Below, piece by piece: positions 1-7,257 of a DNA stretch of 12,694 nucleotides (the stretch's first letter is position 1; each line of letters opens with the position of its first letter). Under the pieces are notes generated by a model, which saw nothing but the letters and a program-made list of their open reading frames with translations, was not told the DNA's origin and ran no database searches. The translations under genes were made by a program, and so were the position numbers. Origin of the DNA: Candidatus Bathyarchaeota archaeon (GTDB lineage: Archaea; Thermoproteota; Bathyarchaeia; TCS64); contig QMXQ01000023.1 in assembly GCA_003662205.1 (NCBI GenBank), positions 1 through 12,694 of the forward strand. The letters are read 5' to 3'.

Positions 1-806
1 CTAGTGAAGCAGGAGATGATGTACCGCTCGCCGCTGTCAAGGAGGGTGACGACGCCGGCGTCGTTCCTGATCCCGGGGAGACTCCCCGTCTTGTGAGCGA
101 TCTCCATCTTCTCCCGGGGCAGGTACTTCCCGATCCTGTAGCTCCCGGTCTGGCACCGGCTCATGGTCTCCAGGATGGCGTCGCAGCTCTCCCGGCTGGC
201 GGCCTCCCCCTCGACGATCATCTCCAGAAGGCGGAGCATCTCGTCCGGCGTGGTCACGTCGTTGTTCTCGACGCCGAGGGACCAGGAGCCCTTGAGGACG
301 GCCGCCCGGGCCCTCTCCCGGAAGAGGTCCAGGGTCTTCTCCTCGTCGGGGAGGTCGTTGAGGCCGATGAGGTCGAAGAGGATGTCGCGGCAGTCTGCCA
401 CCACCCGGGTCCTCTCCAGCCCCAGCCGCTGGAGGGTGGCGTTGACGTTCTCGAGGCCGACCCTCTCGACGACGAGGTCGGTGGCGGTGTTGTCGCTCAC
501 GATCATCATCAGCGTCACCAGGTCGCGGAGGGTGATCTCCAGGCCCGGGCTCAGCTCCTTCAGGATGCCCGAGCCGGGGACCTTGTCCTCCTCCCTGAGG
601 ACCACCTTCTCGTCGAGGCTGACGGCGCCGGCGTCCACCTGCCTGTAGAGGGCCACGATGACGGGGACCTTGAAGACGCTCGCCGTCGGGAACAGCTCGC
701 CGCCGTTGAGGGAAGCAGCCTCGCCAGTGCCGAGGTGCTTGACGGAGACGCCGAGCACCCCCTCGAAGCCCTCAGCGGCCTCCCGGATTCTCTCCAACAG
801 AGACAT
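1..806 (-). CDS. Class A beta-lactamase-like serine hydrolase (3' end outside window)
   Basis: The minus frame is open from an ATG at 806-804 to the window edge (268 codons, no stop seen). An in-frame TGA lies three codons upstream, so this ATG is the first possible ATG start. The three marks of the serine beta-lactamase/PBP fold are in order: SVFK at residues 43-46 (nucleophile Ser43, Lys46), SDN at 104-106, and KTG at 239-241 before a final strand. A TTPDEM segment at 185-190 resembles the helix that follows the omega loop in class A enzymes, but I cannot find a clear ExxLN motif carrying the general-base Glu. There is no signal peptide: the fold starts almost at residue 1, so the protein is probably cytoplasmic. 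Family knowledge suggests hydrolysis of beta-lactams or related amides/esters; the real substrate is unknown. It is divergent from the small gene at 906. The fold assignment is firm, the activity is not. Confidence 0.85.
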   Translation of the reverse strand, partial: MSLLERIREAAEGFEGVLGVSVKHLGTGEAASLNGGELFPTASVFKVPVIVALYRQVDAGAVSLDEKVVLREEDKVPGSGILKELSPGLEITLRDLVTLMMIVSDNTATDLVVERVGLENVNATLQRLGLERTRVVADCRDILFDLIGLNDLPDEEKTLDLFRERARAAVLKGSWSLGVENNDVTTPDEMLRLLEMIVEGEAASRESCDAILETMSRCQTGSYRIGKYLPREKMEIAHKTGSLPGIRNDAGVVTLLDSGERYIISCFT

Positions 807-830
807 GCAAGATCATGATCCAGGTCCACG

Positions 831-845
831 AACTAATCTAAAACT
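831..845 (-). promoter_or_regulatory. Putative TATA box of the beta-lactamase-like gene
   Basis: On the minus strand this reads AGTTTTAGATTAGTT. The TTTTAGATT core lies about 33 bp before the ATG at 806, which predicts a transcript with only a few untranslated bases. Position and AT content stand out from the GC-rich surroundings. This is inference from archaeal promoter spacing. Confidence 0.45.
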
Positions 846-865
846 CTATGCCGCCTCTGCGAACG

Positions 866-875
866 GCTTTTATCG
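866..875 (+). promoter_or_regulatory. Putative TATA box of the TIGR04076-type gene
   Basis: CTTTTATC at 867-874 is followed about 26 bp later by the GTG at 897 and 35 bp later by the ATG at 906. The expected start of transcription is near 897, giving no leader or a leader of about 9 bases. Confidence 0.45.
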
Positions 876-905
876 ACGGCCTCCGATCCTATCCTGGTGC
901 ATGGT

Positions 906-1172
906 ATGCCTTGGAAGGAGCCCGTGTTCACGGCCAAGGTGGAGTCGATAAAGGGCCATTGCAGCGCAGGGCACAAGGTCGGCGACACCTTCGAGATCAA
1001 CACCCACAAGACCGGCGGCATCTGCGGCTGGTGCTACCACGACCTCTTCCCGACGCTCATGACCCTCGCCATGGGCGGCGCCATCCCCTGGCGCGAGAAC
1101 CAGAACGAGTTCACCTACGAGTGCCCCGACAGGTACAACCTCGTCACCTTCAAGATCACCAAAAAGGAGTAA
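906..1172 (+). CDS. TIGR04076 family small cysteine-containing protein
   Basis: This is an 88-residue protein if read from ATG 906; an in-frame GTG at 897 would add three residues and would be leaderless. The sequence matches the pattern I know for TIGR04076: an N-terminal strand ending in a Cys, then AGHKVGD, then a GxCxWCYHDLFP segment, a GGxxPW turn, and a late YECPD before the last strand. Four cysteines (one in GHC, two in GICGWC, one in YECP) are spaced as if they could hold a metal or a cofactor, but no function has been settled for the family to my knowledge. It is soluble, with no membrane segment. It diverges from the beta-lactamase-like gene, and its TAA stop is followed by a T-run. 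The family call is confident; the role is unknown. Confidence 0.85.
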   Translation: MPWKEPVFTAKVESIKGHCSAGHKVGDTFEINTHKTGGICGWCYHDLFPTLMTLAMGGAIPWRENQNEFTYECPDRYNLVTFKITKKE

Positions 1173-1176
1173 CCCC

Positions 1177-1182
1177 TTTTTT
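1177..1182 (+). terminator. Oligo-T termination signal after the TIGR04076-type gene
   Basis: Six T residues follow the stop codon by four bases (CCCC then TTTTTT), with another T-rich tract at 1212-1221. Archaeal RNA polymerase commonly stops at such runs without a hairpin. The gene converges with the MFS gene ending at 1244, so a stop signal is needed here. Confidence 0.5.
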
Positions 1183-1243
1183 CCAATTCCACCGGGGCGC
1201 CTGGCCGCCATTCTTTTCTTTCACAGAATAAAAGGGCGTTCCT

Positions 1244-2536
1244 CTATGGCTGCGTCGTGGTCGCTGCGAGGGCTTCGGCGGGTGGCTTCGGCTTTCTGGC
1301 TAGGAACATGAAGACGATGGCGAGGGCCTGCAGACCGGCGATAAGGGTGAAGGCGGTGGTGTAGCTCCCCGAGACGTCGTAGGACCAGCCGGCGAAGATG
1401 GGGTAGATGATGTTGGTGAGGGCCGTGAAGAGGGTTGTGTAGCCCGTGATGGTCGCGTACGCCTTCCTGCCGAAGTAGCTGGCGCGTAGGGAGGTCTGCA
1501 CGGGGATCGTCCCCCCGTAGCCGAGGCCGAAGAGGACGACGAAGAGCATGATCTGGGGGATGCTGCGGGCCGTCGTCCAGACGATGAGGCCGATGGTCTT
1601 CATGGCGTAGCCGAGCATCAGCGCCCGCCTCTCCCCCAACTTATCGCCCACCCACGCGAAGATGACCCTGCCGGGGAGGCTCATGGTCGCCATGAGCCCC
1701 AACACCCCGGCGGCGGCCATGGGGTCGATGCCGATGTCCTCTAGGTAGGGCATCTGGTGCATCGTCACCATGGACAGGATGCCGCCGTTGAGGGCGAAGG
1801 CCGTGAGCATCAGCCAGAACGATCTAGTCTTCAGCGCCTGCTTGGCGGTGAACTCGTACTCGCCGCTTGTCTCTCCAGCGCCGTCGTCCTCCCTGAGGGC
1901 GGTGTCGCCGTCGGGGAGCAGCCCGTAGTATTCGGGCGGGTGATCCCTTATGAAGAACCAGGCCAGGGGGAGGCAGAGGGCCATCGTCGATACGGCGACG
2001 GCGATGAGGGCCGCCCTCCAGCCGTGGTTGACTATGATCCAAGTCATGATGGGGACGACGACGGGGCCGCCGAGGCCGCCTCCGATGGTGACGATGGAGA
2101 GAGCGCGCCCCCTCTTCTTGATGAACCACTTCGCGACAGCCGCGTTCACCGTGTCGTACAGCCCCAGGTTGTAGCCGAGGCTGACGACGAAGCCCCAGAC
2201 GAACACGAACTGCCAGATATCCTTCACGAAGAGGACGAGGATCAATCCGATGCTCGCGATGATGGTGGAGATGATGGTGATGATGCGGGGGCCGTACTTG
2301 TCGATGAGCATGCCGCCAAAGGGCCCCTCCAGGCCGCCCTCGATGCTCCGCATGGAGAAGGCCGCCGAGAGCTGGGCCCGGGTCCAGCCGTACTCGGCTA
2401 TCAGCGGCTTGAAAAGGGCGCTCATGCCGTAGTACCAGCTCCCATATCCCCAGCAGGAGATGATGGCCCCGGCCAGCACGGTGTACCAGCCGAAGTAGAC
2501 GCCCTTGAGCCTCTCTGTGATGGAGCGCCGAGACAT
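1244..2536 (-). CDS. MFS transporter, OFA/monocarboxylate-type
   Basis: The 430-residue length and 12-helix hydrophobic pattern are typical of the major facilitator superfamily. The N-terminal FGWYTVLAGA helix, the SMRSIEGGLEGPFGG region, motif A with Asp79 and Arg84 in the helix 2-3 loop (GGMLIDKYGPR, 74-84), KKRGRALS after helix 4, and a central loop with HPPEYYGLLPDGD match the oxalate:formate antiporter/monocarboxylate carrier branch. Members move small organic anions, but the substrate cannot be read from the sequence. The ATG at 2536 lies 34 bp from a TATA box and the gene ends in TAG. It is divergent from the MFS gene at 2787 across a 250-bp region rich in inverted repeats, so its expression is probably controlled there. 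Class is sure, substrate unknown. Confidence 0.9.
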   Translation of the reverse strand: MSRRSITERLKGVYFGWYTVLAGAIISCWGYGSWYYGMSALFKPLIAEYGWTRAQLSAAFSMRSIEGGLEGPFGGMLIDKYGPRIITIISTIIASIGLILVLFVKDIWQFVFVWGFVVSLGYNLGLYDTVNAAVAKWFIKKRGRALSIVTIGGGLGGPVVVPIMTWIIVNHGWRAALIAVAVSTMALCLPLAWFFIRDHPPEYYGLLPDGDTALREDDGAGETSGEYEFTAKQALKTRSFWLMLTAFALNGGILSMVTMHQMPYLEDIGIDPMAAAGVLGLMATMSLPGRVIFAWVGDKLGERRALMLGYAMKTIGLIVWTTARSIPQIMLFVVLFGLGYGGTIPVQTSLRASYFGRKAYATITGYTTLFTALTNIIYPIFAGWSYDVSGSYTTAFTLIAGLQALAIVFMFLARKPKPPAEALAATTTQP

Positions 2537-2565
2537 CGCTTAACCCGTCAAGATACCAGATGGAT

Positions 2566-2574
2566 GGATATAAG
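2566..2574 (-). promoter_or_regulatory. TATA box of the OFA-type MFS gene
   Basis: On the minus strand this reads CTTATATCC, centred 34 bp before the ATG at 2536. It predicts a leader of about 8 bases. It is one of the clearest TATA elements in the window. Confidence 0.6.
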
Positions 2575-2608
2575 CCTTTTAGATCGGACCCCTTGCGGGG
2601 AAAGGGAA

Positions 2609-2624
2609 AACATTTGCCAATGTT
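2609..2624. promoter_or_regulatory. Perfect inverted repeat AACATT-tgcc-AATGTT, candidate operator
   Basis: Two perfect 6-base arms are separated by 4 bases, the form of a dimeric repressor site. The right arm overlaps a TATA-like TTATATGA at 2623-2630 on the plus strand, so a bound protein would block that promoter. It also lies about 35 bp upstream of the TATA box of the minus-strand MFS gene, so one site could affect both. Confidence 0.45.
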
Positions 2625-2630
2625 ATATGA
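2623..2630 (+). promoter_or_regulatory. Possible TATA box for the MFS gene at 2787
   Basis: TTATATGA predicts a start near 2650 and so a leader of roughly 135 bases, long for this window. A nearer weak candidate is CCTATTTCTAG at 2738-2748, which would give a leader of about 15 bases. I cannot choose between them. Confidence 0.35.
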
Positions 2631-2786
2631 AGATAAACTATTTTAGTCCCTCTCCTCAACTTTCGAGGCTCCCCGACAAGCAGCTGCGCGGTCGCCATTT
2701 ATGCGGCAGTGCTTCTTCTAACGCGCTTGAAGGGAAACCTATTTCTAGCACTATGAGGCAGACGGTATGTTTCCCGCAAGAACGGG

Positions 2787-4109
2787 ATGGTGGCGCTGAT
2801 GGACGGGGTGGAGCAACGCGGCCGGTCGCCTTTCTGGTTCCTCAGGGGCAACATACTGGTGCTGATGATCTGCCGGGTGCTGTGGAGCTGGTCCACAAGC
2901 ATCGTCTATCCCTTCTTCAGCCTCTACATCCTCGCCCTGGGCGGGACCTCGACGGAGATCGGGTTCATCAGCTCCCTCGGCATCCTCGCGGGCATGTTCC
3001 TCTACCCCGTGGGCGGGTACATCGCCGACAGCAGCGGCCGGGTGAAGCTCATCGGCTACTCCACCTACCTCTACGCGCTCGCCCACCTCTTCTTCGTCTT
3101 CGCGACGAACTGGCAGGCCGTCGCCGTCGGCCAGTTCCTCAGCCAGCTCCTCCTCTTCTACATCCCCGCCATGAACGCGCTGCAGGCGGACTCCCTACCC
3201 CCGGGCGTCAGGGGCAGGGGCTTCGCCATCATGATGGCGGTCCCGGGCGCCATCCGCATCGTCGCCCCCTACATCGGAGGCTGGATCATAGAGGCGTACG
3301 GCGGAGGGGACGCCGGCATGGTCCAGGCCGTCCGCCTCTGCTGGGGCATAGCGACGGTGACCGGCCTCGTGGTCGCGACGATACGCCTGCGGTATCTGAA
3401 GGAGACCCTGACCGACGAGGGGTCGAAGGGCGGCTGGTCCATCAGGCAGCTGCCGGGGATCGTCAAGGACGCGTACACGAGCATCTTCGAGTCCGTGAGG
3501 TGGATGGACCGATCCCTCAGGGTCATCGTGCTCATCGAGGTGCTCGCCTCCTTCTTCGTCGCGATGACGGCTCCCTTCTGGGTCGTCTACGCGAAGGAGG
3601 TGGTGGGCCTCACCCCCTACCAGTGGGGGATGGTGATGCTCGTCGCCGGCTTCGTCGGCATCTCCATGGCCTTCCCCATGGGCTCCCTCGTCGACCGGGT
3701 CGGCCCCCGGAGGATGATACTGACGGGGATGAGCCTCGCGCCCGTCGCCATCTTCCTCTACCTGCGCGCCGGCGGCTTCCTCGGCGTGGTCGCCATCCTC
3801 TGCCTCCTGTCGCTGGTCAACAACATGATGATGCCGGCGTTCTCCACCCTCATCGCCAACATGATCCCGCGGAGCCGCCGGGGCAGGCTCTACTCCCTCC
3901 TCGGCGAGCGGGGCGTCCTCATCAGCTTCGGGAACTTCTGGGGCGGCGGCTTCCTCCTCTTCCCGCCCGCGGCGCTGGGCGCCCTCGTCGGCGGCTACGT
4001 CTACAAGATGAACGAATCCTACCTGTGGATGATCTTCTCCGCTGCCATGCTGGTCTGCCTGGCGCTGATCTTCCTCTTCGTGAAGGAGCCGGAGGAGGCC
4101 CAGAGATAG
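2787..4109 (+). CDS. MFS transporter (efflux-like)
   Basis: This 440-residue, 12-helix major facilitator protein carries a motif A version GGYIADSSGR at 76-85 (Asp81, Arg85) and a second copy, GSLVDRVGPRR, after helix 8. The conserved YPFFSLYILALG helix and the RGRGFAIMM stretch after helix 4 fit a drug/metabolite efflux-like carrier more than a sugar porter, but the substrate is unknown. ATG 2787 is the first ATG after an in-frame TGA at 2754; ATG 2799 is an alternative, and no strong ribosome site separates them. The gene ends in TAG only 15 bases before the stop of the convergent MFS gene. It is divergent from the OFA-type carrier. Confidence 0.88.
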   Translation: MVALMDGVEQRGRSPFWFLRGNILVLMICRVLWSWSTSIVYPFFSLYILALGGTSTEIGFISSLGILAGMFLYPVGGYIADSSGRVKLIGYSTYLYALAHLFFVFATNWQAVAVGQFLSQLLLFYIPAMNALQADSLPPGVRGRGFAIMMAVPGAIRIVAPYIGGWIIEAYGGGDAGMVQAVRLCWGIATVTGLVVATIRLRYLKETLTDEGSKGGWSIRQLPGIVKDAYTSIFESVRWMDRSLRVIVLIEVLASFFVAMTAPFWVVYAKEVVGLTPYQWGMVMLVAGFVGISMAFPMGSLVDRVGPRRMILTGMSLAPVAIFLYLRAGGFLGVVAILCLLSLVNNMMMPAFSTLIANMIPRSRRGRLYSLLGERGVLISFGNFWGGGFLLFPPAALGALVGGYVYKMNESYLWMIFSAAMLVCLALIFLFVKEPEEAQR

Positions 4110-4127
4110 ACCCGAACGCGCCGTCTA
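4107..4127. other. Convergent stop codons forming a short inverted repeat
   Basis: The TAG of the plus-strand MFS gene (4107-4109) and the TAG of the minus-strand MFS gene (4127-4125) are separated by 15 bases. TAGAC and GTCTA at the two ends are perfect complements. No T-run fits between the genes, so transcripts from both sides probably read into each other. Confidence 0.45.
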
Positions 4128-5360
4128 GCCCCTCGATCTCCTCGGCTCCCTGACGACGATCTGGAAGGCGATCGTGGCTACGAGGAGGACGGCGGAGATG
4201 ATCCCGAAGGCGGGCAGGTAGCCGAGGCGGGAGAGGAGGAAGCCCGTCGCGATGGGGCCCGCGGCGTGGCCTATGTCCCAGAGGCTGCCGAAGACCCCCA
4301 TGGAGGTGCCGTGGCCCCTCGCCTTGCTCATCTCCGCGACCATCGCCGCCGTGGAGGAGGTCACCATCGCCTCCCCCAGGCCGAAGACCAGGGTGAGGCC
4401 GCAGAGGGCTATGAAGGAGGTGGTCGCCGGGTAGAGGATGAAGGAGACGACGCAGAGCAGCATCCCAGCCGTGATGAGGGGCTTCCGGCCGTGGACGTCG
4501 GAGACCCTGCCCATGACGGGGCGGATGAGGACGAGGACGACGAGCTGGATGCCCCAGAGGACGCCGGCGTGGAAGGAGGAGAGGCCCGCCGTGACGGTGA
4601 TGTAGACGGGGAGGAAGGCCTCCAGCGCCCCCACCGTGAGGTTCTGCACCCCCTCCATGGCGCTAGTCAGGAGCACCTGCACGTCGGTCACCACCGCGAC
4701 CACGTCGTCCCGGAACTTGCCCATCACCTCCCCGAGGGTCGGCGGCTCCGGCGAGGGGCGGCTCGGAAGCCGGCGCCACAGGGCCAGGACCAGCAGGAGG
4801 GATACGCTGCCGATGCAGCCCACCACGAGGTAGACCATGCGGAAGACGTGGGGCGAGGGGTCGGCGCCGCCTAGCAGCTGGAGGAGGCCTCCGCCTAGGG
4901 GCGCCGCTATCAGGCCTCCGAGGATGGAGATGGAGGAGTAGGTGGCGATGAGCTGTCCTTTCCGGTCGCCGGCGATGTCGATGATGACCGCCATGGCGAC
5001 GGGCCCGTAGATGGCCGTGGCGAAGCCGTGGAAGAAGCGGATGACGACGAGGAGGCGGTAGTCGTGGACGAGTAGGTAGGAGAAGGGCATGAGGCCGAAC
5101 ACCAGCACCGACGCCAGGAGCGCCGCCCTTCGCCCGTAGACGTCGGAGAGGGTGCCGGCCGGCGCCTTGAAGAAGATGCCGGTCACCGTCGACATCCCCA
5201 CAACCAGCCCGATGGCGGTGGAGGACGCTCCCAGGGCCCTCGCGAAGAGCGCGAGGACCGGCGTCCGCGCCATGCTGTAGCTGAGGCGGGCGAAGAACCC
5301 GATGAGTATCAGGGCCAGGAAGGTCCCGTTAAGGCTGAACCGGTCGCGCGCGTCCCCCAT
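4125..5360 (-). CDS. MFS efflux transporter, DHA1-like, third gene of the ABC operon
   Basis: The protein has 411 residues from ATG 5360 and the 12-helix pattern of the major facilitator superfamily. Motif A appears as AGTLSDVYGRR after helix 2 and again as MGRVSDVHGRKP after helix 8; RFFHGFATAIYGPVAM in helix 4 resembles the drug:H+ antiporter (DHA1) branch. A GTG at 5372 would overlap the ABC gene by 8 bases. I prefer ATG 5360 because GGGGGTGA lies 8 bases before it and pairs well with the archaeal 16S tail. It follows the two ABC exporter genes without a gap, so it is almost surely co-transcribed and translationally coupled with them. A proton-driven exporter next to an ATP-driven one suggests related substrates. 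It ends in TAG. Confidence 0.88.
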   Translation of the reverse strand: MGDARDRFSLNGTFLALILIGFFARLSYSMARTPVLALFARALGASSTAIGLVVGMSTVTGIFFKAPAGTLSDVYGRRAALLASVLVFGLMPFSYLLVHDYRLLVVIRFFHGFATAIYGPVAMAVIIDIAGDRKGQLIATYSSISILGGLIAAPLGGGLLQLLGGADPSPHVFRMVYLVVGCIGSVSLLLVLALWRRLPSRPSPEPPTLGEVMGKFRDDVVAVVTDVQVLLTSAMEGVQNLTVGALEAFLPVYITVTAGLSSFHAGVLWGIQLVVLVLIRPVMGRVSDVHGRKPLITAGMLLCVVSFILYPATTSFIALCGLTLVFGLGEAMVTSSTAAMVAEMSKARGHGTSMGVFGSLWDIGHAAGPIATGFLLSRLGYLPAFGIISAVLLVATIAFQIVVREPRRSRG

Positions 5361-5364
5361 CGAC

Positions 5365-7257
5365 TCAATCACCCCCCGCCCTCTCGGGCACCGAGACCAG
5401 CTGCATCGAGCACAGCTCCCTGTAGAGCTCGTTCCGTTTCACGAGCTCCTCGTGGGAGCCTATGTCCCGTATCCGCCCCCCGTCGAGGACGATGATCCGA
5501 TCCGCGTCGCGGACGGTAGAGACGCGGTGCGTGACGACGATCACGGTGCGGTCCTCCATCTCCCTCCTCAGCGCGTTCTGGATGAGCGACTCCGTGTACG
5601 GGTCGACGCTCGAGGTCGCCTCATCGATGACCAAGATCTTCGAGTCGGCTATGAGGGCCCTCGCGAGGCAGATGAGCTGCCTCTGCCCGTATGAGAGGTT
5701 GGTGCCCCGCTCCTCCATCTCAGTGTCGTACCCCCTCTCCAGCCTCATGATGGCGTCGTGAACCCCGACCAGCTTGGAGATGCGCACCATCTCCTCGTCG
5801 GAGGCCTCGGGACGCCCGAACTTGAGGTTGTACCTGATGGTCCCGGAGAAGAGGTAAGGCTCCTGAAGGACGATGGCCACGTGCCGCCTTATCGACGCCA
5901 GCCTGATCCTCCTCAGGTCGACCCCGTCTATCGTGACCACGCCCTCATCCGGGTCGTAGAAGCGACCGATGAGGTTGATCACCGAGGACTTGCCGGCGCC
6001 GGTGGGGCCGAAGATGGCGAGGTACTTCCCTGGATGCGCCCTGAAGGAGATCCCCCTCAGCACGGGCTGCCCCTTCACGTAGCTGAAGCTCACATCTCTG
6101 AACTCGACGAGGCCCTTCACCTCGTCCAGGTCGACGGCGTCGGGCGTCTCCGTCACCTCGGGCTCGACGTCCAGCACGTTGAATATGCGCTCTGCGCCGG
6201 CCAGGGCGCTCTGGATCTCGCCGTAGAAGAGGGATATGTTCTGGATGGGGGTGAAGAAGGTCGTGGCGTACTGGGAGAACGCGACGAGGTCGCCCAGCGT
6301 GTGGCGGGCGGCGAGGACCTGCTGGCCTCCGATGAACCAGATGAGGGCCGTTGTGAGGGCGCTCAGCACGGTGACGGTGACGTTGAAGGCGACGGAGACC
6401 GTCTCGGCGTGTATCTGGGCCCGCATGTTCTGCTCGTTGACGGCGTCGAACTCCCGGAGCGACCGCCTCTCCTGGGTCAGGGCCTTCGTCACCTTCGCCC
6501 CGTACATCAGGTCCTGCACCTTCGCGGTCAGGGAGGCCACCCTCAGCCTGGCGACCCGCCACGCCCTCCTGATCACCCCTTGGAAGACCCTGCTGACGAC
6601 CATCAGCAGCGGCGCGATCATCAGGGCTATCAGCGTGAGCTGCAGGTCCAGGAGGAACATCGTGGCGACGATGGCGACGGCGAGGACGCAGTCCGCCGCG
6701 AGGCCGATGACCCCCGTCGACATCAGCTTCTTCAGGGCCTCGGCGTCGTTGGTCACCCGTGAGACCAGCCGCCCCGTGTTCCCGTGCTCGAAGAACCGCT
6801 GGGAGAGGTCCTCCAGGTGGCGGAAGAAGTCGGACCTGATGTCCGCGATGATGGTCTGCCCCAGCTTGTCGATGTAGTACGTCTGAAGCGATGTGACCGC
6901 CCAGAGCGTCAGCGCCACAAGGACGTACATGGACGCCGCGACGGCGAGGACCGCCCCGACGCCGGGCTGGGGGGAGCCGCTCAGGGCCGCGGCCAGCGAC
7001 TCCATAAGGTCGGCGAGCCAGCGCCCGCCTGCGGTGGGGGTCTCCCTTATGAAGAAGTCGATGGCAACCTTGTAGATGTAGGGGCCCGCCAGGGTCGCGG
7101 CCATCTTGGCGACGATAAGCACCGCCACGACGAGCACGAGGGGCTTGTGGCGCATCATGTAGACCCTGATGAGCCTCCTGACGAGGTCGAGGTCGCTGAG
7201 CCTGCGCTCCGTCGCCTCCAGCGAGCCGACGTCGTACCGATCGGCGAACTCCGCCAT
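5365..7257 (-). CDS. ABC exporter half-transporter with catalytic Walker B (heterodimer subunit)
   Basis: This 630-residue half-transporter has a six-helix membrane domain in roughly 35-350, including the coupling segment around SRVTNDAEALKK (166-177), then a nucleotide-binding domain. Walker A is GPTGAGKS at 417-424, the Q-loop Gln is 465, the signature is LSYGQ at 521-525 (Tyr for the usual Gly), Walker B is ILVIDE with catalytic Glu546, the D-loop is SSVD at 549-552 and the H-loop is His577. The extra stretch at about 75-100 between helices 1 and 2 is an extracellular loop. It pairs with the preceding gene: its ATG (7257) shares one base with that gene's TGA, after a GGAGG site. Family: heterodimeric type IV exporters like TM287/288 and BmrCD, which expel lipophilic drugs or lipids. 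Confidence 0.93.
   Translation of the reverse strand: MAEFADRYDVGSLEATERRLSDLDLVRRLIRVYMMRHKPLVLVVAVLIVAKMAATLAGPYIYKVAIDFFIRETPTAGGRWLADLMESLAAALSGSPQPGVGAVLAVAASMYVLVALTLWAVTSLQTYYIDKLGQTIIADIRSDFFRHLEDLSQRFFEHGNTGRLVSRVTNDAEALKKLMSTGVIGLAADCVLAVAIVATMFLLDLQLTLIALMIAPLLMVVSRVFQGVIRRAWRVARLRVASLTAKVQDLMYGAKVTKALTQERRSLREFDAVNEQNMRAQIHAETVSVAFNVTVTVLSALTTALIWFIGGQQVLAARHTLGDLVAFSQYATTFFTPIQNISLFYGEIQSALAGAERIFNVLDVEPEVTETPDAVDLDEVKGLVEFRDVSFSYVKGQPVLRGISFRAHPGKYLAIFGPTGAGKSSVINLIGRFYDPDEGVVTIDGVDLRRIRLASIRRHVAIVLQEPYLFSGTIRYNLKFGRPEASDEEMVRISKLVGVHDAIMRLERGYDTEMEERGTNLSYGQRQLICLARALIADSKILVIDEATSSVDPYTESLIQNALRREMEDRTVIVVTHRVSTVRDADRIIVLDGGRIRDIGSHEELVKRNELYRELCSMQLVSVPERAGGD

Larger units (their letters stand above)
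2592..2780. repeat. Three copies of a CTTG-NN-GGGAAA motif in the divergent MFS control region
   Basis: The copies are CTTGCGGGGAAA at 2592-2603 (+), CTTGAAGGGAAAC at 2726-2738 (+) and, on the opposite strand, CTTGCGGGAAAC at 2780-2769 (one base shorter). The last two face each other around a 30-base spacer that holds a TATA-like CCTATTTCTAG. They could be operator half-sites, or stem halves in the leader RNA of the MFS gene at 2787. Confidence 0.4.

Noticed and set aside
93..818. 241-codon open frame on the plus strand
   Set aside because: It is antisense to the beta-lactamase-like gene, whose SxxK, SDN and KTG motifs in order decide the coding strand.
1757..4153. 798-codon open frame on the plus strand
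   Set aside because: It runs antisense through the OFA-type MFS gene and then out of frame through the MFS gene at 2787. Its product is Asp/Gly/His/Arg-rich low-complexity sequence, the usual by-product of GC-rich third codon positions.
5758..6762. 334-codon open frame on the plus strand
   Set aside because: It is antisense to the second ABC subunit and has the same shadow composition (His/Asp/Glu/Gly/Arg-rich).
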